A DNA stretch of 39,359 nt from positions 1-39,359 of the forward strand of contig JAHBZZ010000026.1 of NCBI GenBank assembly GCA_019635215.1, read 5' to 3'. Source of the stretch: Nitrosomonas sp. (GTDB lineage: Bacteria; Pseudomonadota; Gammaproteobacteria; Burkholderiales; Nitrosomonadaceae). Position 1 is the stretch's first letter. The number at the start of each line of letters is the position of its first letter. The notes under the pieces are model-generated. The model made no database searches. It worked only from the letters and a program-made list of their open reading frames with translations, and was not told the origin of the DNA. Below, in pieces: positions 1-7,504 of this stretch. The position numbers and the translations under genes were made by a program.

Positions 1-70
1 ATTAACTTGCGTAATCGGTATCAAGCAAAATTCACAAGTTCTACCTCCCCTAATTTTGAAAATAAAAAAA

Positions 71-90
71 GCTTCCAACATTGTGGAAGC
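71..90. terminator. Bidirectional intrinsic terminator
   Basis: A 7-bp perfect stem (GCTTCCA / TGGAAGC) with a 6-nt loop is flanked by seven A on the left and seven T on the right, so it can act on either strand. It lies just past the stop of the minus-strand PEP-CTERM gene and would end that transcript. Confidence 0.85.
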
Positions 91-143
91 TTTTTTTAAT
101 AGTATCACTATATTTATTAATCTAACGTAACATTGGATCTGTA

Positions 144-791
144 TCAGATAAATCTGCGTCTAGTAACAAGCATTCCAAGCAAACCAAGAACTAACAGACT
201 AATTAATCCAGGTTCTGGCATAGGAGTCGGTCGAGGAGTAGACACTTCTGCTGTAAATCCAATATTTTGGAAATCAACTTGTCGATTAGTGCCAGTTAAA
301 AAAGCGGTAACAAATTGAACATTTAAAGGTGCTGGCAGAACGATATCTTGTGCCAATATTCCCGGCGAACTACCTAATGCAGGCTGAATACCTAAAGTTC
401 CTACTTGTACGTTAGAACTATTGAAGAAAGTAAAATCAATGTTGTCCACATCGAAATCTTCACCTGTATAATTCCAAAAATGTAACGTACTGATGTCATA
501 TTCTTGACCGAAATTAAATAGCAATTCTAACCCACCTCCTACATTATCAGCGGTGAACCAAATATGGGTACTTTGATCATGAAATTCAGTAGCAGTTGCA
601 GAAGGAGCGTCTATTACTTTATCAATTGTATTACCGCCACTAAATGTATTGTTGAAACTGCCAGGTGATGTACCTGCTCCAACTGAAACACTGATATTTG
701 TGTTGTTAAGATAAATTGGCGCTGCAAACGCACTTGTAATACTGAATGAAATTAGAAGTAAAGCTTTTAACACAAGTACCCTTATAAACAT
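144..791 (-). CDS. PEP-CTERM sorting-domain exported protein
   Basis: This 215-residue protein has a typical Sec signal peptide (about residues 1-24, hydrophobic LVLKALLLISFSI followed by AFAA). It ends with a PEP-CTERM tail: PEP at about 192-194, a hydrophobic helix and the basic end RRRF. In this family the tail is cut by exosortase and the protein goes to the surface or exopolysaccharide matrix. The middle is beta-rich with acidic and aromatic residues (FWNYTGEDFDVDNIDFTF), like the galactose-binding-like folds of many PEP-CTERM proteins. I chose the ATG at 791 because AAGGAG lies 7 nt before it. The longer frame from 833 would begin at the predicted transcript start of the -24/-12 promoter at 844-859. 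Sorting class is confident; the actual role is unknown. Confidence 0.93.
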   Translation of the reverse strand: MFIRVLVLKALLLISFSITSAFAAPIYLNNTNISVSVGAGTSPGSFNNTFSGGNTIDKVIDAPSATATEFHDQSTHIWFTADNVGGGLELLFNFGQEYDISTLHFWNYTGEDFDVDNIDFTFFNSSNVQVGTLGIQPALGSSPGILAQDIVLPAPLNVQFVTAFLTGTNRQVDFQNIGFTAEVSTPRPTPMPEPGLISLLVLGLLGMLVTRRRFI

Positions 792-843
792 ATATTTTCT
801 CCTTGTTCTTAATGTTTTTGGCTTATTTGCCATTTAATATTGA

Positions 844-859
844 AGCAAGTATTGTGCCT
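844..859 (-). promoter_or_regulatory. Sigma-54 (-24/-12) promoter of the PEP-CTERM gene
   Basis: On the minus strand the sequence reads AGGCACAATACTTGCT, with GG and GC separated by exactly 10 nt. It matches the consensus TGGCACG-N4-TTGCW at all but two defined positions. The expected transcription start is near 833-834, giving a leader of about 43 nt before the ATG at 791. PEP-CTERM genes in floc-forming betaproteobacteria are known to be controlled by PrsK/PrsR with RpoN, which makes the site credible. Confidence 0.7.
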
Positions 860-934
860 GTCTCTTAATTCATATATCTGTCAATATCTTACAAATATTA
901 GAATGAAATCTAAAAAAGATGTGTTAAAAATTCC

Positions 935-1012
935 GACATTAAGAAGTTATTAGTGGAAATTCATGTATTACACCGACAAAAGCGAAGTATTCGCCATTGC
1001 AGTATGGGAGAT
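935..1012 (+). pseudogene. Possible IS21-type transposase (IstA) N-terminal remnant
   Basis: An ATG-less stretch reads KKLLVEIHVLHRQKRSIRH in one frame, resembling the first helix-turn-helix segment of IS21-family IstA transposases (VEIHVLHRQG-SIR-IA). After about position 1000 the match is lost, so this is at most a decayed fragment. No matching IstB or terminal repeats are visible nearby. The rest of 860-1262 is AT-rich and I see no gene in it. Confidence 0.3.
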
Positions 1013-1262
1013 AGTTTAGATTCGCTTAAAACTAAAACAATGCCGAGTCTGTTAGCTTTAAAGCGCACTAACAACTCGTTAAATTCTGATCAATCAATGG
1101 AGTAATAACCGACTGGTAAGATATACTTCGCAGTCGGTCATGGTCAATATTCCTGATTTGTTACATTTTTTTGTACCAAATAATTATATCTTTATGATAA
1201 CAATCAATATATTTATATAAATTCGTTGCGTTTTTGTGGGTGCATAAAAATACACTTATCCT

Positions 1263-2622
1263 ATGAAAACGAATGCAAACCAGCTCATCGAGATACTGTC
1301 CCAGCACCCGCGCATATCCATTGCGGAGCTTTGCCGTCTATTGGGAAACATTCAACGTTCGACTTTAATGCGGCTTTTACCACAGGTGAACGAACAAGTC
1401 GTGCGCCTTGGAAGTACACGGCGTTCGCGCTATTCACTGCGACGCGCGCTTCGCGGCGACCGTACACCGATCCCTTTGTACGGGATTGACCCAAACGGCA
1501 GCGGGGAGTATATGGCTGATTTAAGTCTGACACACCCTGCAGGCAGTGCGCTCACAACACACACCCATGTACCTTGGCCGCTCGATGTCGATATGCAGGA
1601 TGGCTGGTTTGATGGTCTGCCCTACTTCCTGAGCGATATGGCGCCGACTGTCCTGGGGCGCAATTTTGCATACACCTATGGCAGGGAATTAAGCCTGGAT
1701 GAAAACCCTGCCAATTGGTCCGATGATGATATTGTTTCCGTACTTTCAACCTGGCTACGGACCCGCCTGGAAACCTTATCCTGGGAGATAAGGCCTATGG
1801 TCGTTATCTTGAAACGCGCAGAGACGCGGAACAGCACATCATTGCAGAAACCAGGCTGGAACAGGAATATCCGGCCCTGGCTGACAGAGCTATGTCGCAT
1901 GAAGTCGCCGGCCCATCGGTCGCCGGCAAGTTTCCCAAATTTACAGCGACCCGCTGGAGTAACAATGTGCCTGTTTCGGTTATCGTGAAATTCTCAGGCG
2001 CAGACAACTCGGCTGCGGTACAACGTTGGTCTGATCTATTGGTATGCGAACACCTGGCCTTGGAGACACTTCAGGCACACACGGACATTGCCGCCGCACA
2101 AAGCCGTATTCATCGCTTCGCGGGGCGTACTTTTCTCGAAGTGGCGCGTTTTGACCGCACAGGACTATACGGACGTTTGCCCATATGTACATTGGGCAGC
2201 CTGGCAGACGCATTGATTGGACAAAGGGCCGAATGGCCCGTTCTGATCGAAACACTTGTCAAAAATGGTTGGCTTGCATCGGGACAAGCAAGTATCGTCA
2301 AAACAGTTTGGCTGTTCGGGCGGCTGATTGCGAACGCTGACATGCACGAAGGCAATCTATCCTTCAGGCCGGGGCTTACGCTGGCGCCCATTTACGACAT
2401 GCTGCCCATGCAATATGCCCCGGCGCGTGGCGGAGAGCTCGCGCCGCAGCGCTATTCTCCACCTTTACCGTTTCCCCAGGAGATCAATGCCTGGCGTGTC
2501 GCCGCACACGCTGCGCTCTGGCGTTTTGGAAGACTGCTCAAAATGACACGCGCATTAGTCTGGCGTTTCAGCAAACCTGTGCGGAAAATCATGGCGTCCT
2601 GATGAAGGTTTATGAGACCTAA
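1263..2622 (+). pseudogene. hipH: HipA-family toxin kinase (HipH/YjjJ-like), broken by two frameshifts
   Basis: The reading starts at the ATG at 1263 with an N-terminal winged-helix region (about residues 1-60, ISIAELCRLLG) and the family stretch DGWFDGLPYFLSDM. Near 1743-1757 one base appears lost, and the protein continues in the next frame (ATDPPGNLILGDKAYG, then the kinase lysine region VSVIVKFSG, then RTFLEVARFDR and the catalytic NADMHEGN followed by LAPIYDMLP). Near 2516-2520 a second base appears lost, and the end continues as FWKTAQNDTRIS to a TAA at 2620. Restoring two bases gives 453 residues, close to E. coli YjjJ (about 443). The kinase residues survive but no single frame spans them, so the gene should be dead unless the shifts are sequencing errors. 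No strong RBS and no obvious antitoxin gene are seen. Confidence 0.82.
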
Positions 2623-2810
2623 TAACACATGCCCCGTGATGGCCCGGATTCGCCGTCACGCAGTCAGAAGCTGCTGCGTTAATAGCGCGCCTCCTAATAG
2701 CCAGACCGGATAATACTGACTTCGCGTGTCGGGAATGGCCGGAATACCTCAAATTTGGAGTTGAGCATGTGAAGTACCGCAAACACCGGTATTTCGTCAT
2801 ATCACAATAA

Positions 2811-2832
2811 AAAACCCGCCGAAGCGGGTTTT
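2811..2832. terminator. Bidirectional intrinsic terminator
   Basis: A 9-bp perfect stem AAAACCCGC / GCGGGTTTT closes on a CGAA tetraloop, with the A and T runs built into the stem so it works on both strands. It separates the plus-strand hipH remnant from the minus-strand exported protein gene. Between 2623 and this hairpin there is only a 57-codon frame without a start codon. Confidence 0.8.
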
Positions 2833-2878
2833 GTGAGCGATAGATTTGTTTTCTTGCTAAAAATAATAAGGTCAGTTT

Positions 2879-3268
2879 TTATAAAGACCTTTCATGGTTT
2901 GACTCAATTCTTGCTTTGTTGATGTTTTGGTCAATTAAACCAGCAGCCATTGTTTTGTGATAAGCGGCTTTTGCCAGATTTTCCTGTGCGGCTTTTTCAT
3001 AGCCGTGAATTTTATAGGCGACATGCGACTTAATATGTTGCCCGTTTCTACCGAAGAAACTTGAGCGGGGCTTGTGTTTGAGCGCTTCTTCCTGTTCCTG
3101 CGCTTTGGCCTGCATGTCCTTGGCTAAGTTTTCATATTGTCTGGCCAGTGCTTCATGTTCATCAACTTCCTGGTCGTTCTGAGCCGCAAAAGCATTCATG
3201 GATATACCGCTGATCAGGAGCGCTAATATGGATAAAGTGGTCAAATATTTTCCAATGTTTGTTTTCAT
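2879..3268 (-). CDS. Small exported helical protein, unknown function
   Basis: A 129-residue protein starting at the ATG at 3268; GGAG lies 11 nt upstream. A longer frame to 3355 has no better RBS and would bury the signal peptide. Residues 1 to about 28 are a clear Sec signal (KYLTTLSILALLISG followed by AFAA). The mature part is charged, Gln/Glu/Lys/Ala-rich and predicted to be helical or coiled coil (EHEALARQYENLAKDMQAK). No cysteines, catalytic motif or lipobox are seen, so a soluble periplasmic protein is likely. It converges on the hipH remnant across the shared terminator and has no visible link with the injection system. I do not recognise the family. Confidence 0.7.
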   Translation of the reverse strand: MKTNIGKYLTTLSILALLISGISMNAFAAQNDQEVDEHEALARQYENLAKDMQAKAQEQEEALKHKPRSSFFGRNGQHIKSHVAYKIHGYEKAAQENLAKAAYHKTMAAGLIDQNINKARIESNHERSL

Positions 3269-3355
3269 GATAGTCGTAACTCCAAGTAGGTTGACATGGA
3301 TGCATACTAGCTTTTCAATGTATCCATGTATATTGGGGAAACTATTGTTTTGCAC

Positions 3356-3855
3356 TAAGGGAAACCATTAAATGTTCAGTTAGCTACTTTCCTTGAGGAA
3401 TTCGTGCCGCTCTGGCACGATAAATTTGACGTATTTTACCTGGCCGATGCATTCCTTCGGCAAAGACATTGTCTGCGTCATTGAGTGCTGACGGGACTGT
3501 AGAAAACCTGACTCTGCATACGCAACTTATCCGTCTGATGCAATATTCCCTATCCTGAAAATTTACCTGAACAACGCGCTTTTTCGCTTCTGGAAAATTG
3601 GAGGATTCCTGCGTACAATCCTTATGGCAGCTCTTTTTCTTTATGTATTCTAGATGACTGAATTTTAAATGAATTACCACTTCCTTTCATGCAATATGAA
3701 CGTTAGTCTCACGCATTTCTTCCAGATTGTATTCTTGTCGTTACGGATTCCAAGCGGATCCGGTTGATATTGCGAATAATGATATTACCTAAGTACAAAG
3801 AGGTTCTGAAAACGCAGGTACGCTGAATCTTAATCTATAAAAGAAAGGAGCATCT
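3356..3855. other. Intergenic gap without a supported gene
   Basis: About 500 nt between the divergent exported-protein gene and the sigma-54 activator. The longest frame (minus strand, 3680-3384, 98 codons, GTG start) has no proper Shine-Dalgarno sequence and no recognisable domain, so I do not call it. No -24/-12 promoter is visible in front of the activator gene. A sigma-70 promoter is likely but I cannot place it with confidence. Confidence 0.5.
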
Positions 3856-4824
3856 ATGATAGGGCAATCCTCCGCTTTTCTTGAAATGCTTCGGTATATC
3901 GAAAAAATGACACGCTGTGATGCGCCGGTTCTGATTGAGGGTGAAACAGGCACGGGAAAAGAATTGGTGGCACGCGCCATTCATTATGGCGGTACCCGCG
4001 GTGAGAGTCCGTTTATACCGGTAAACTGCGGCGCTATCCCTGATGCCCTGATCGAAAATGAATTGTTTGGCCACAAACGCGGTGCTTACACAGATGCCCA
4101 GTCGGATGATCCCGGTTTGATCACACATGCCCGGCATGGAACACTTTTTCTGGATGAAGTGGATGCCTTGTCTCCTAAAGCGCAGATCGTATTATTGCGG
4201 TTTTTGCAGGATCAGCAATACCGCCCTCTGGGGGGCGCGCAAATACTGTCGGCAGATGTGCGTGTCATTGTCGCCAGTAATGTGAATTTGACCCGGTTGG
4301 CGGAGCAGGGTGCATTCCGCCTCGATTTGTTGTTCCGTCTCAAAATTATGTACCTGAAGTTACCACCGTTGCGGGAGCGGCAGGGCGATGCTGTGCTGCT
4401 GGCAAACCACTTCCTGCAGGTATGCGCACAGCGTTTTGGATACGGTGATAAGACACTGCATCCGGATACGCTTGCCTGGTTTGATCAATATTATTGGCCA
4501 GGCAATATCCGGGAGCTGGAGAATATGATTTGCCGTGAGTATCTGATTGAAGATAATGCAGTTATTCATATTAAAGCACCCCAATTCAATATGACCGAAC
4601 GGCGTAGCGGTATAGACCGGCGGCAATCCACCCTGACCAGTAAGGTTTTTAACGAGGCTAAAAATCATGCGATTGCCAAGTTTGAGCAGTGCTATCTTTC
4701 CGAAGCCCTGGCCAAGGCGCAAGGCAATGTGACTAAAGCCGCAAAATTAGCGGGTAAAGAACGGCGCGCGTTTGGCAAACTGCTGAAAAAATACAGCCTG
4801 GATAAGCGTCTTTATTATCATTAG
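3856..4824 (+). CDS. Sigma-54-dependent activator, AAA+ and Fis-type HTH, no sensory domain
   Basis: A 322-residue bacterial enhancer-binding protein. The AAA+ core runs from residue 1 to about 235: Walker A GETGTGKE at 29-36, the sigma-54 contact loop as GAYTDA at 76-81 (consensus GAFTGA), Walker B GTLFLDEV from 95, sensor I VIVASN, arginine finger region FRLDLLFRL, then LPPLRER and WPGNIRELEN. A linker (ERRSGIDRRQ) leads to a C-terminal Fis-type HTH at about 280-316 (GNVTKAAKLAGKERRAFGK). It starts directly at the AAA+ domain, as PspF and HrpS do, with no receiver, PAS or GAF domain. The start is firm: AAAGGAG lies 5 nt before the ATG and an in-frame stop sits at 3838. It lies 304 nt upstream of the -24/-12 promoter of the injection-system operon, which is its likely target. 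Confidence 0.93.
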   Translation: MIGQSSAFLEMLRYIEKMTRCDAPVLIEGETGTGKELVARAIHYGGTRGESPFIPVNCGAIPDALIENELFGHKRGAYTDAQSDDPGLITHARHGTLFLDEVDALSPKAQIVLLRFLQDQQYRPLGGAQILSADVRVIVASNVNLTRLAEQGAFRLDLLFRLKIMYLKLPPLRERQGDAVLLANHFLQVCAQRFGYGDKTLHPDTLAWFDQYYWPGNIRELENMICREYLIEDNAVIHIKAPQFNMTERRSGIDRRQSTLTSKVFNEAKNHAIAKFEQCYLSEALAKAQGNVTKAAKLAGKERRAFGKLLKKYSLDKRLYYH

Positions 4825-5127
4825 GTATTGAATCCCTTCCGTGCAGTCGGCTATAAGAATCTGTTATTCGAGATCTTGAGCAGGCTCTAAGATTACGCCA
4901 CCACACATCACCCATCTGGATCGTTATTCGTATTCCATTCACCATAAGCCGGGTCAGATCTGCCCCGGAAGCGGGTCAACCGTTGACTTTCTTCGCCTGT
5001 AGCGCCTTTTGATAGGTTTAAAGATTGATTCATCCGTGACTGGATGGATATCGATATGACCCACCCGCTTGCTGGATGGTATCTATCTTAAATAGATAAA
5101 TCATGACCTTAATGTGTACTCTAATCT
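4825..5127 (+). promoter_or_regulatory. Upstream control region of the eCIS operon (candidate activator and IHF sites)
   Basis: This non-coding stretch holds several possible binding sites: a palindrome GTCAAC-C-GTTGAC at 4975-4987; a direct repeat CTGGATGG at 5040-5047 and 5072-5079, spaced 32 nt (about three helical turns); a palindrome TATCTAT-CTTAA-ATAGATA at 5080-5098; and an IHF-like site AATCATGACCTTA at 5099-5111, one mismatch from WATCAANNNNTTR. The order (enhancer-like repeats, IHF site, -24/-12) is the usual design of sigma-54 promoters. Which repeat the activator binds is inference. Confidence 0.45.
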
Positions 5128-5143
5128 TGGCATACTTCCTGCA
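5128..5143 (+). promoter_or_regulatory. Sigma-54 (-24/-12) promoter of the eCIS operon
   Basis: TGGCATACTTCCTGCA has the invariant GG and GC separated by 10 nt and agrees with TGGCACG-N4-TTGCA except at the last C, the following G and the first T of the -12 box. Transcription would start near 5154, about 60 nt before the first gene (GTG at 5215). It is the only good -24/-12 match I saw between the activator gene and the operon. Confidence 0.72.
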
Positions 5144-5214
5144 TTAATTTAGATGGAGTGCTGATAAGACTGTGATCAGTTTCCTTTGGGTCGGTAGTAG
5201 AGAATCTTGACAAT

Positions 5215-5472
5215 GTGAAAAATGATAAACCAGTACCGGATAGGGATCAGTTGCAGGATGCGGTTTTGCATTATTTGCGAAATAACCCGAATGCGGCTGA
5301 TTCGCTGCAAGGAATCATCAATTGGTGGTTACCGAAGCAAGGGTATGAAAAAGTGGGTATGGAAAGTGTTTATCAGGCCCTCGAGCAATTGATAGCGGCG
5401 GGCGTGGTGGAAAAAGTGCCGCTTGTGGATGGTACTGTGCTCTATCGATTGATTGCCCGCATTGAAGAGTGA
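5215..5472 (+). CDS. Small winged-helix-like protein, first gene of the eCIS operon
   Basis: An 85-residue protein starting at a GTG (5215); the upstream RBS is weak. Helical segments (DQLQDAVLHYLRNN, ESVYQALEQLIAAGVV) followed by a short hairpin (EKVPLVDGTVLYRLI) have the size and shape of a winged-helix domain. No membrane segment or signal is present. It is the first gene after the -24/-12 promoter and sits 23 nt before the next gene. It could be a small DNA-binding regulator or a small structural protein of the particle; the sequence does not decide. Similar small proteins open some other phage-tail-like clusters, as I recall. Confidence 0.75.
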   Translation: MKNDKPVPDRDQLQDAVLHYLRNNPNAADSLQGIINWWLPKQGYEKVGMESVYQALEQLIAAGVVEKVPLVDGTVLYRLIARIEE

Positions 5473-5495
5473 TCGTAATTTTTCAGGAGAAACGC

Positions 5496-5891
5496 ATGGC
5501 GAATGTGAGTTGGTCAATATCGATTCAGGTGGCGGGCGGTCCGACAGTCTCTGCAAGAGAGGGTCCCATTGCGGCAGAGGCGACGGATCGTATTGAAGTA
5601 TCGATTGCGGGTGGCGAAGTGGACAAAGTAGTCGATCTGCAGCCGGGTCCTGCCAGTGGCATACATCTGTTGCTGATCAAATCGAGTCAGTACGGAGACG
5701 GTACTGAGATTACCTTTAAAGTGAGTGATGGTGTCACTGATAGTCCCGCATTGGTTCTGGCGGGCCCGCAGTTTTACTCGGGTGGGGCTGTAATGCTCCT
5801 GGGTCTGGATCCGCAATCCCTGAAATTTTCCAATGCCAGTGCCGATCCGGCCGAGATTGAAATTTTCATCGCGCGTGATGCGACACCCTGA
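5496..5891 (+). CDS. Small beta-rich eCIS-associated protein, unknown function
   Basis: A 131-residue protein. I place the start at the ATG at 5496, where CAGGAG lies 6 nt upstream; the frame is open to 5469 but without an RBS there. The sequence alternates hydrophobic and polar residues throughout (WSISIQVAGGPTVS, IHLLLIKSS, ITFKVSDGV, EIEIFIARD), indicating an all-beta fold. No signal peptide, cysteines or catalytic motif are seen. It lies between the winged-helix-like gene and the sheath gene (29 nt before it), so a small structural role is plausible. I do not recognise the family by name. Confidence 0.8.
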   Translation: MANVSWSISIQVAGGPTVSAREGPIAAEATDRIEVSIAGGEVDKVVDLQPGPASGIHLLLIKSSQYGDGTEITFKVSDGVTDSPALVLAGPQFYSGGAVMLLGLDPQSLKFSNASADPAEIEIFIARDATP

Positions 5892-5920
5892 TTATCTTTC
5901 TCTTGATTGGAGCGTTTAAT

Positions 5921-7492
5921 ATGCCTATTGCGTTAACTTATCCCGGTGTTTATATCGAAGAAATTCCCAGTGGTGTGCGGACGATTACGGGTGTCGCCAC
6001 TTCCATCACTGCTTTTGTCGGTGCATCACGCCGTGGGCCGATTGACACGGAGGCGCCTGTCCGCGTACAGAGTTTTGCTGAATTTGAGCGGAGTTTCGGA
6101 GGATTGTGGCAGCAAAGCCCGATGACGTATGCGGTCAGCCAGTTTTTCCAGAATGGCGGTTCCGATGCCCTGATCATACGGGTCATCAATGGCGGCGCGG
6201 CGGCTACCGGATCGGCAGACACACTCAATCTGGAAGCGGCCTCGCCGGGTGACTGGGGAGAACAGCTCAGGGTCCGCGTCGATCACAACACACGACCTGA
6301 AATCGGTGTGGAAGAACTGTTCAACCTGACGATTCGCGACACAGTGACTGGTGCGACTGAGCGCTTTCTCAATATCTCCGTGTTACCTGCGCATGCGCGT
6401 TATGCAGGCCGGGTGCTGGAACAGGAATCCAGGCTTGTCCGGCTCGCAGCGCCCGCACCGGCCACCCGTCCTGCCGCAACGCCGGATGCCGCGCCGGGTG
6501 TCGATCCGATGACGGTGACGCCCGGTTCTTTTGCATTCAATGCCGATGGCGATGACGGGACAACCATTTCGGACAGCGACGTATCCGCACCTGCGCTGGA
6601 AACCAATAAGCGCGGTATCTGGGCGCTGGAAAAAGCCGATCTCTTCAATTTATTGTGTATTCCACCCTTTTCGTTTGAAGCAACGGGCGATATCGGCGCC
6701 CAGACACGGACTGTGGCCGCCAACTATTGCCGTACCCGCCGCGCGCTCTATATCGTCGATCCGTTGACTGCCTGGGACGAACCGTCTGATCTCATTGCCG
6801 GTGCAAACAATCTGGATGGCGCGACCTGGGGATTGGCGCGCAGTGAAAATGCCGCGGTTTATTTTCCGCGATTACGCAGTCCCGATCCGCTGCAGGAAGG
6901 GCGGCTGGCGGAATTTGCGCCCTGTGGGGCGATTGCGGGCGTCTTTTCACGTACCGACAGTCAGCGCGGTGTCTGGAAAGCTCCCGCCGGGATTGAAGCA
7001 GCCCTGAGCGGTGTATCCGAATTGACCGTCAAATTGACCGATGGCGAGAATGGCCAGCTCAATCCACTGGGTGTGAACTGCCTGCGCAGCTTTCCGGTGA
7101 TCGGGCGTGTCGTGTGGGGCGCGCGTACGATGCGGGGCGCGGATTCACTCGCTTCCGAATGGAAATATGTCCCGGTGCGGCGGCTCGCATTGTTTATCGA
7201 GGAAAGCCTCTACCGGGGCACGCAATGGGTCGTGTTCGAGCCCAACGACGAACCGCTTTGGGCGCAGATACGGCTGAATCTGGGCGCTTTCATGCAGAAT
7301 CTGTTCCGCCAGGGCGCATTCCAGGGCCGCTCGCCGCGTGAAGCCTATTTCGTCAAATGTGATCGCGAAACCACCACACAAAATGATATCGATCTCGGTA
7401 TCGTGAATATCATCGTCGGATTCGCCCCCCTGAAACCGGCCGAGTTTGTCGTCATCAAGTTGCAACAGATAGCCGGACAAATTGAAACTTAA
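5921..7492 (+). CDS. Contractile sheath protein (Pvc2/Afp2-type tail sheath)
   Basis: A 523-residue tail sheath subunit that would polymerise around the inner tube and contract on firing. The N-terminus YPGVYIEEIPSGVRTI is the family signature of phage and eCIS sheaths. The C-terminal domain carries the conserved run from YVPVRRLALFIEESL through FEPNDEPLW and FVKCD, which makes the handshake strands between subunits. An Ala/Pro-rich linker (about residues 170-205) separates an inserted outer domain. The ATG at 5921 follows TTGGAG; the frame open to 5903 lacks an RBS. Only one sheath gene is present, whereas AFP and PVC have three paralogues. It is followed 12 nt later by the tube gene, the normal order. 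Confidence 0.97.
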   Translation: MPIALTYPGVYIEEIPSGVRTITGVATSITAFVGASRRGPIDTEAPVRVQSFAEFERSFGGLWQQSPMTYAVSQFFQNGGSDALIIRVINGGAAATGSADTLNLEAASPGDWGEQLRVRVDHNTRPEIGVEELFNLTIRDTVTGATERFLNISVLPAHARYAGRVLEQESRLVRLAAPAPATRPAATPDAAPGVDPMTVTPGSFAFNADGDDGTTISDSDVSAPALETNKRGIWALEKADLFNLLCIPPFSFEATGDIGAQTRTVAANYCRTRRALYIVDPLTAWDEPSDLIAGANNLDGATWGLARSENAAVYFPRLRSPDPLQEGRLAEFAPCGAIAGVFSRTDSQRGVWKAPAGIEAALSGVSELTVKLTDGENGQLNPLGVNCLRSFPVIGRVVWGARTMRGADSLASEWKYVPVRRLALFIEESLYRGTQWVVFEPNDEPLWAQIRLNLGAFMQNLFRQGAFQGRSPREAYFVKCDRETTTQNDIDLGIVNIIVGFAPLKPAEFVVIKLQQIAGQIET

Positions 7493-7504
7493 GGAGAACA
7501 ATTC

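Noticed and set aside
2640-2810. 57-codon open frame after hipH with protein-like end (EWPEYLKFGVEHVKYRKHRY)
   Set aside because: No start codon and no RBS; begins right after a stop. Could be a remnant but I cannot name it.
3384-3680. 98-codon minus-strand frame between the exported protein and the activator
   Set aside because: GTG start with the purine run only two bases away, no recognisable domain, and it does not look like a protein of natural composition (Arg/Cys-rich).
5903-5920. Upstream start of the sheath gene at 5903
   Set aside because: No RBS in front and the family start is MPIALTYPGVY, which is at 5921.
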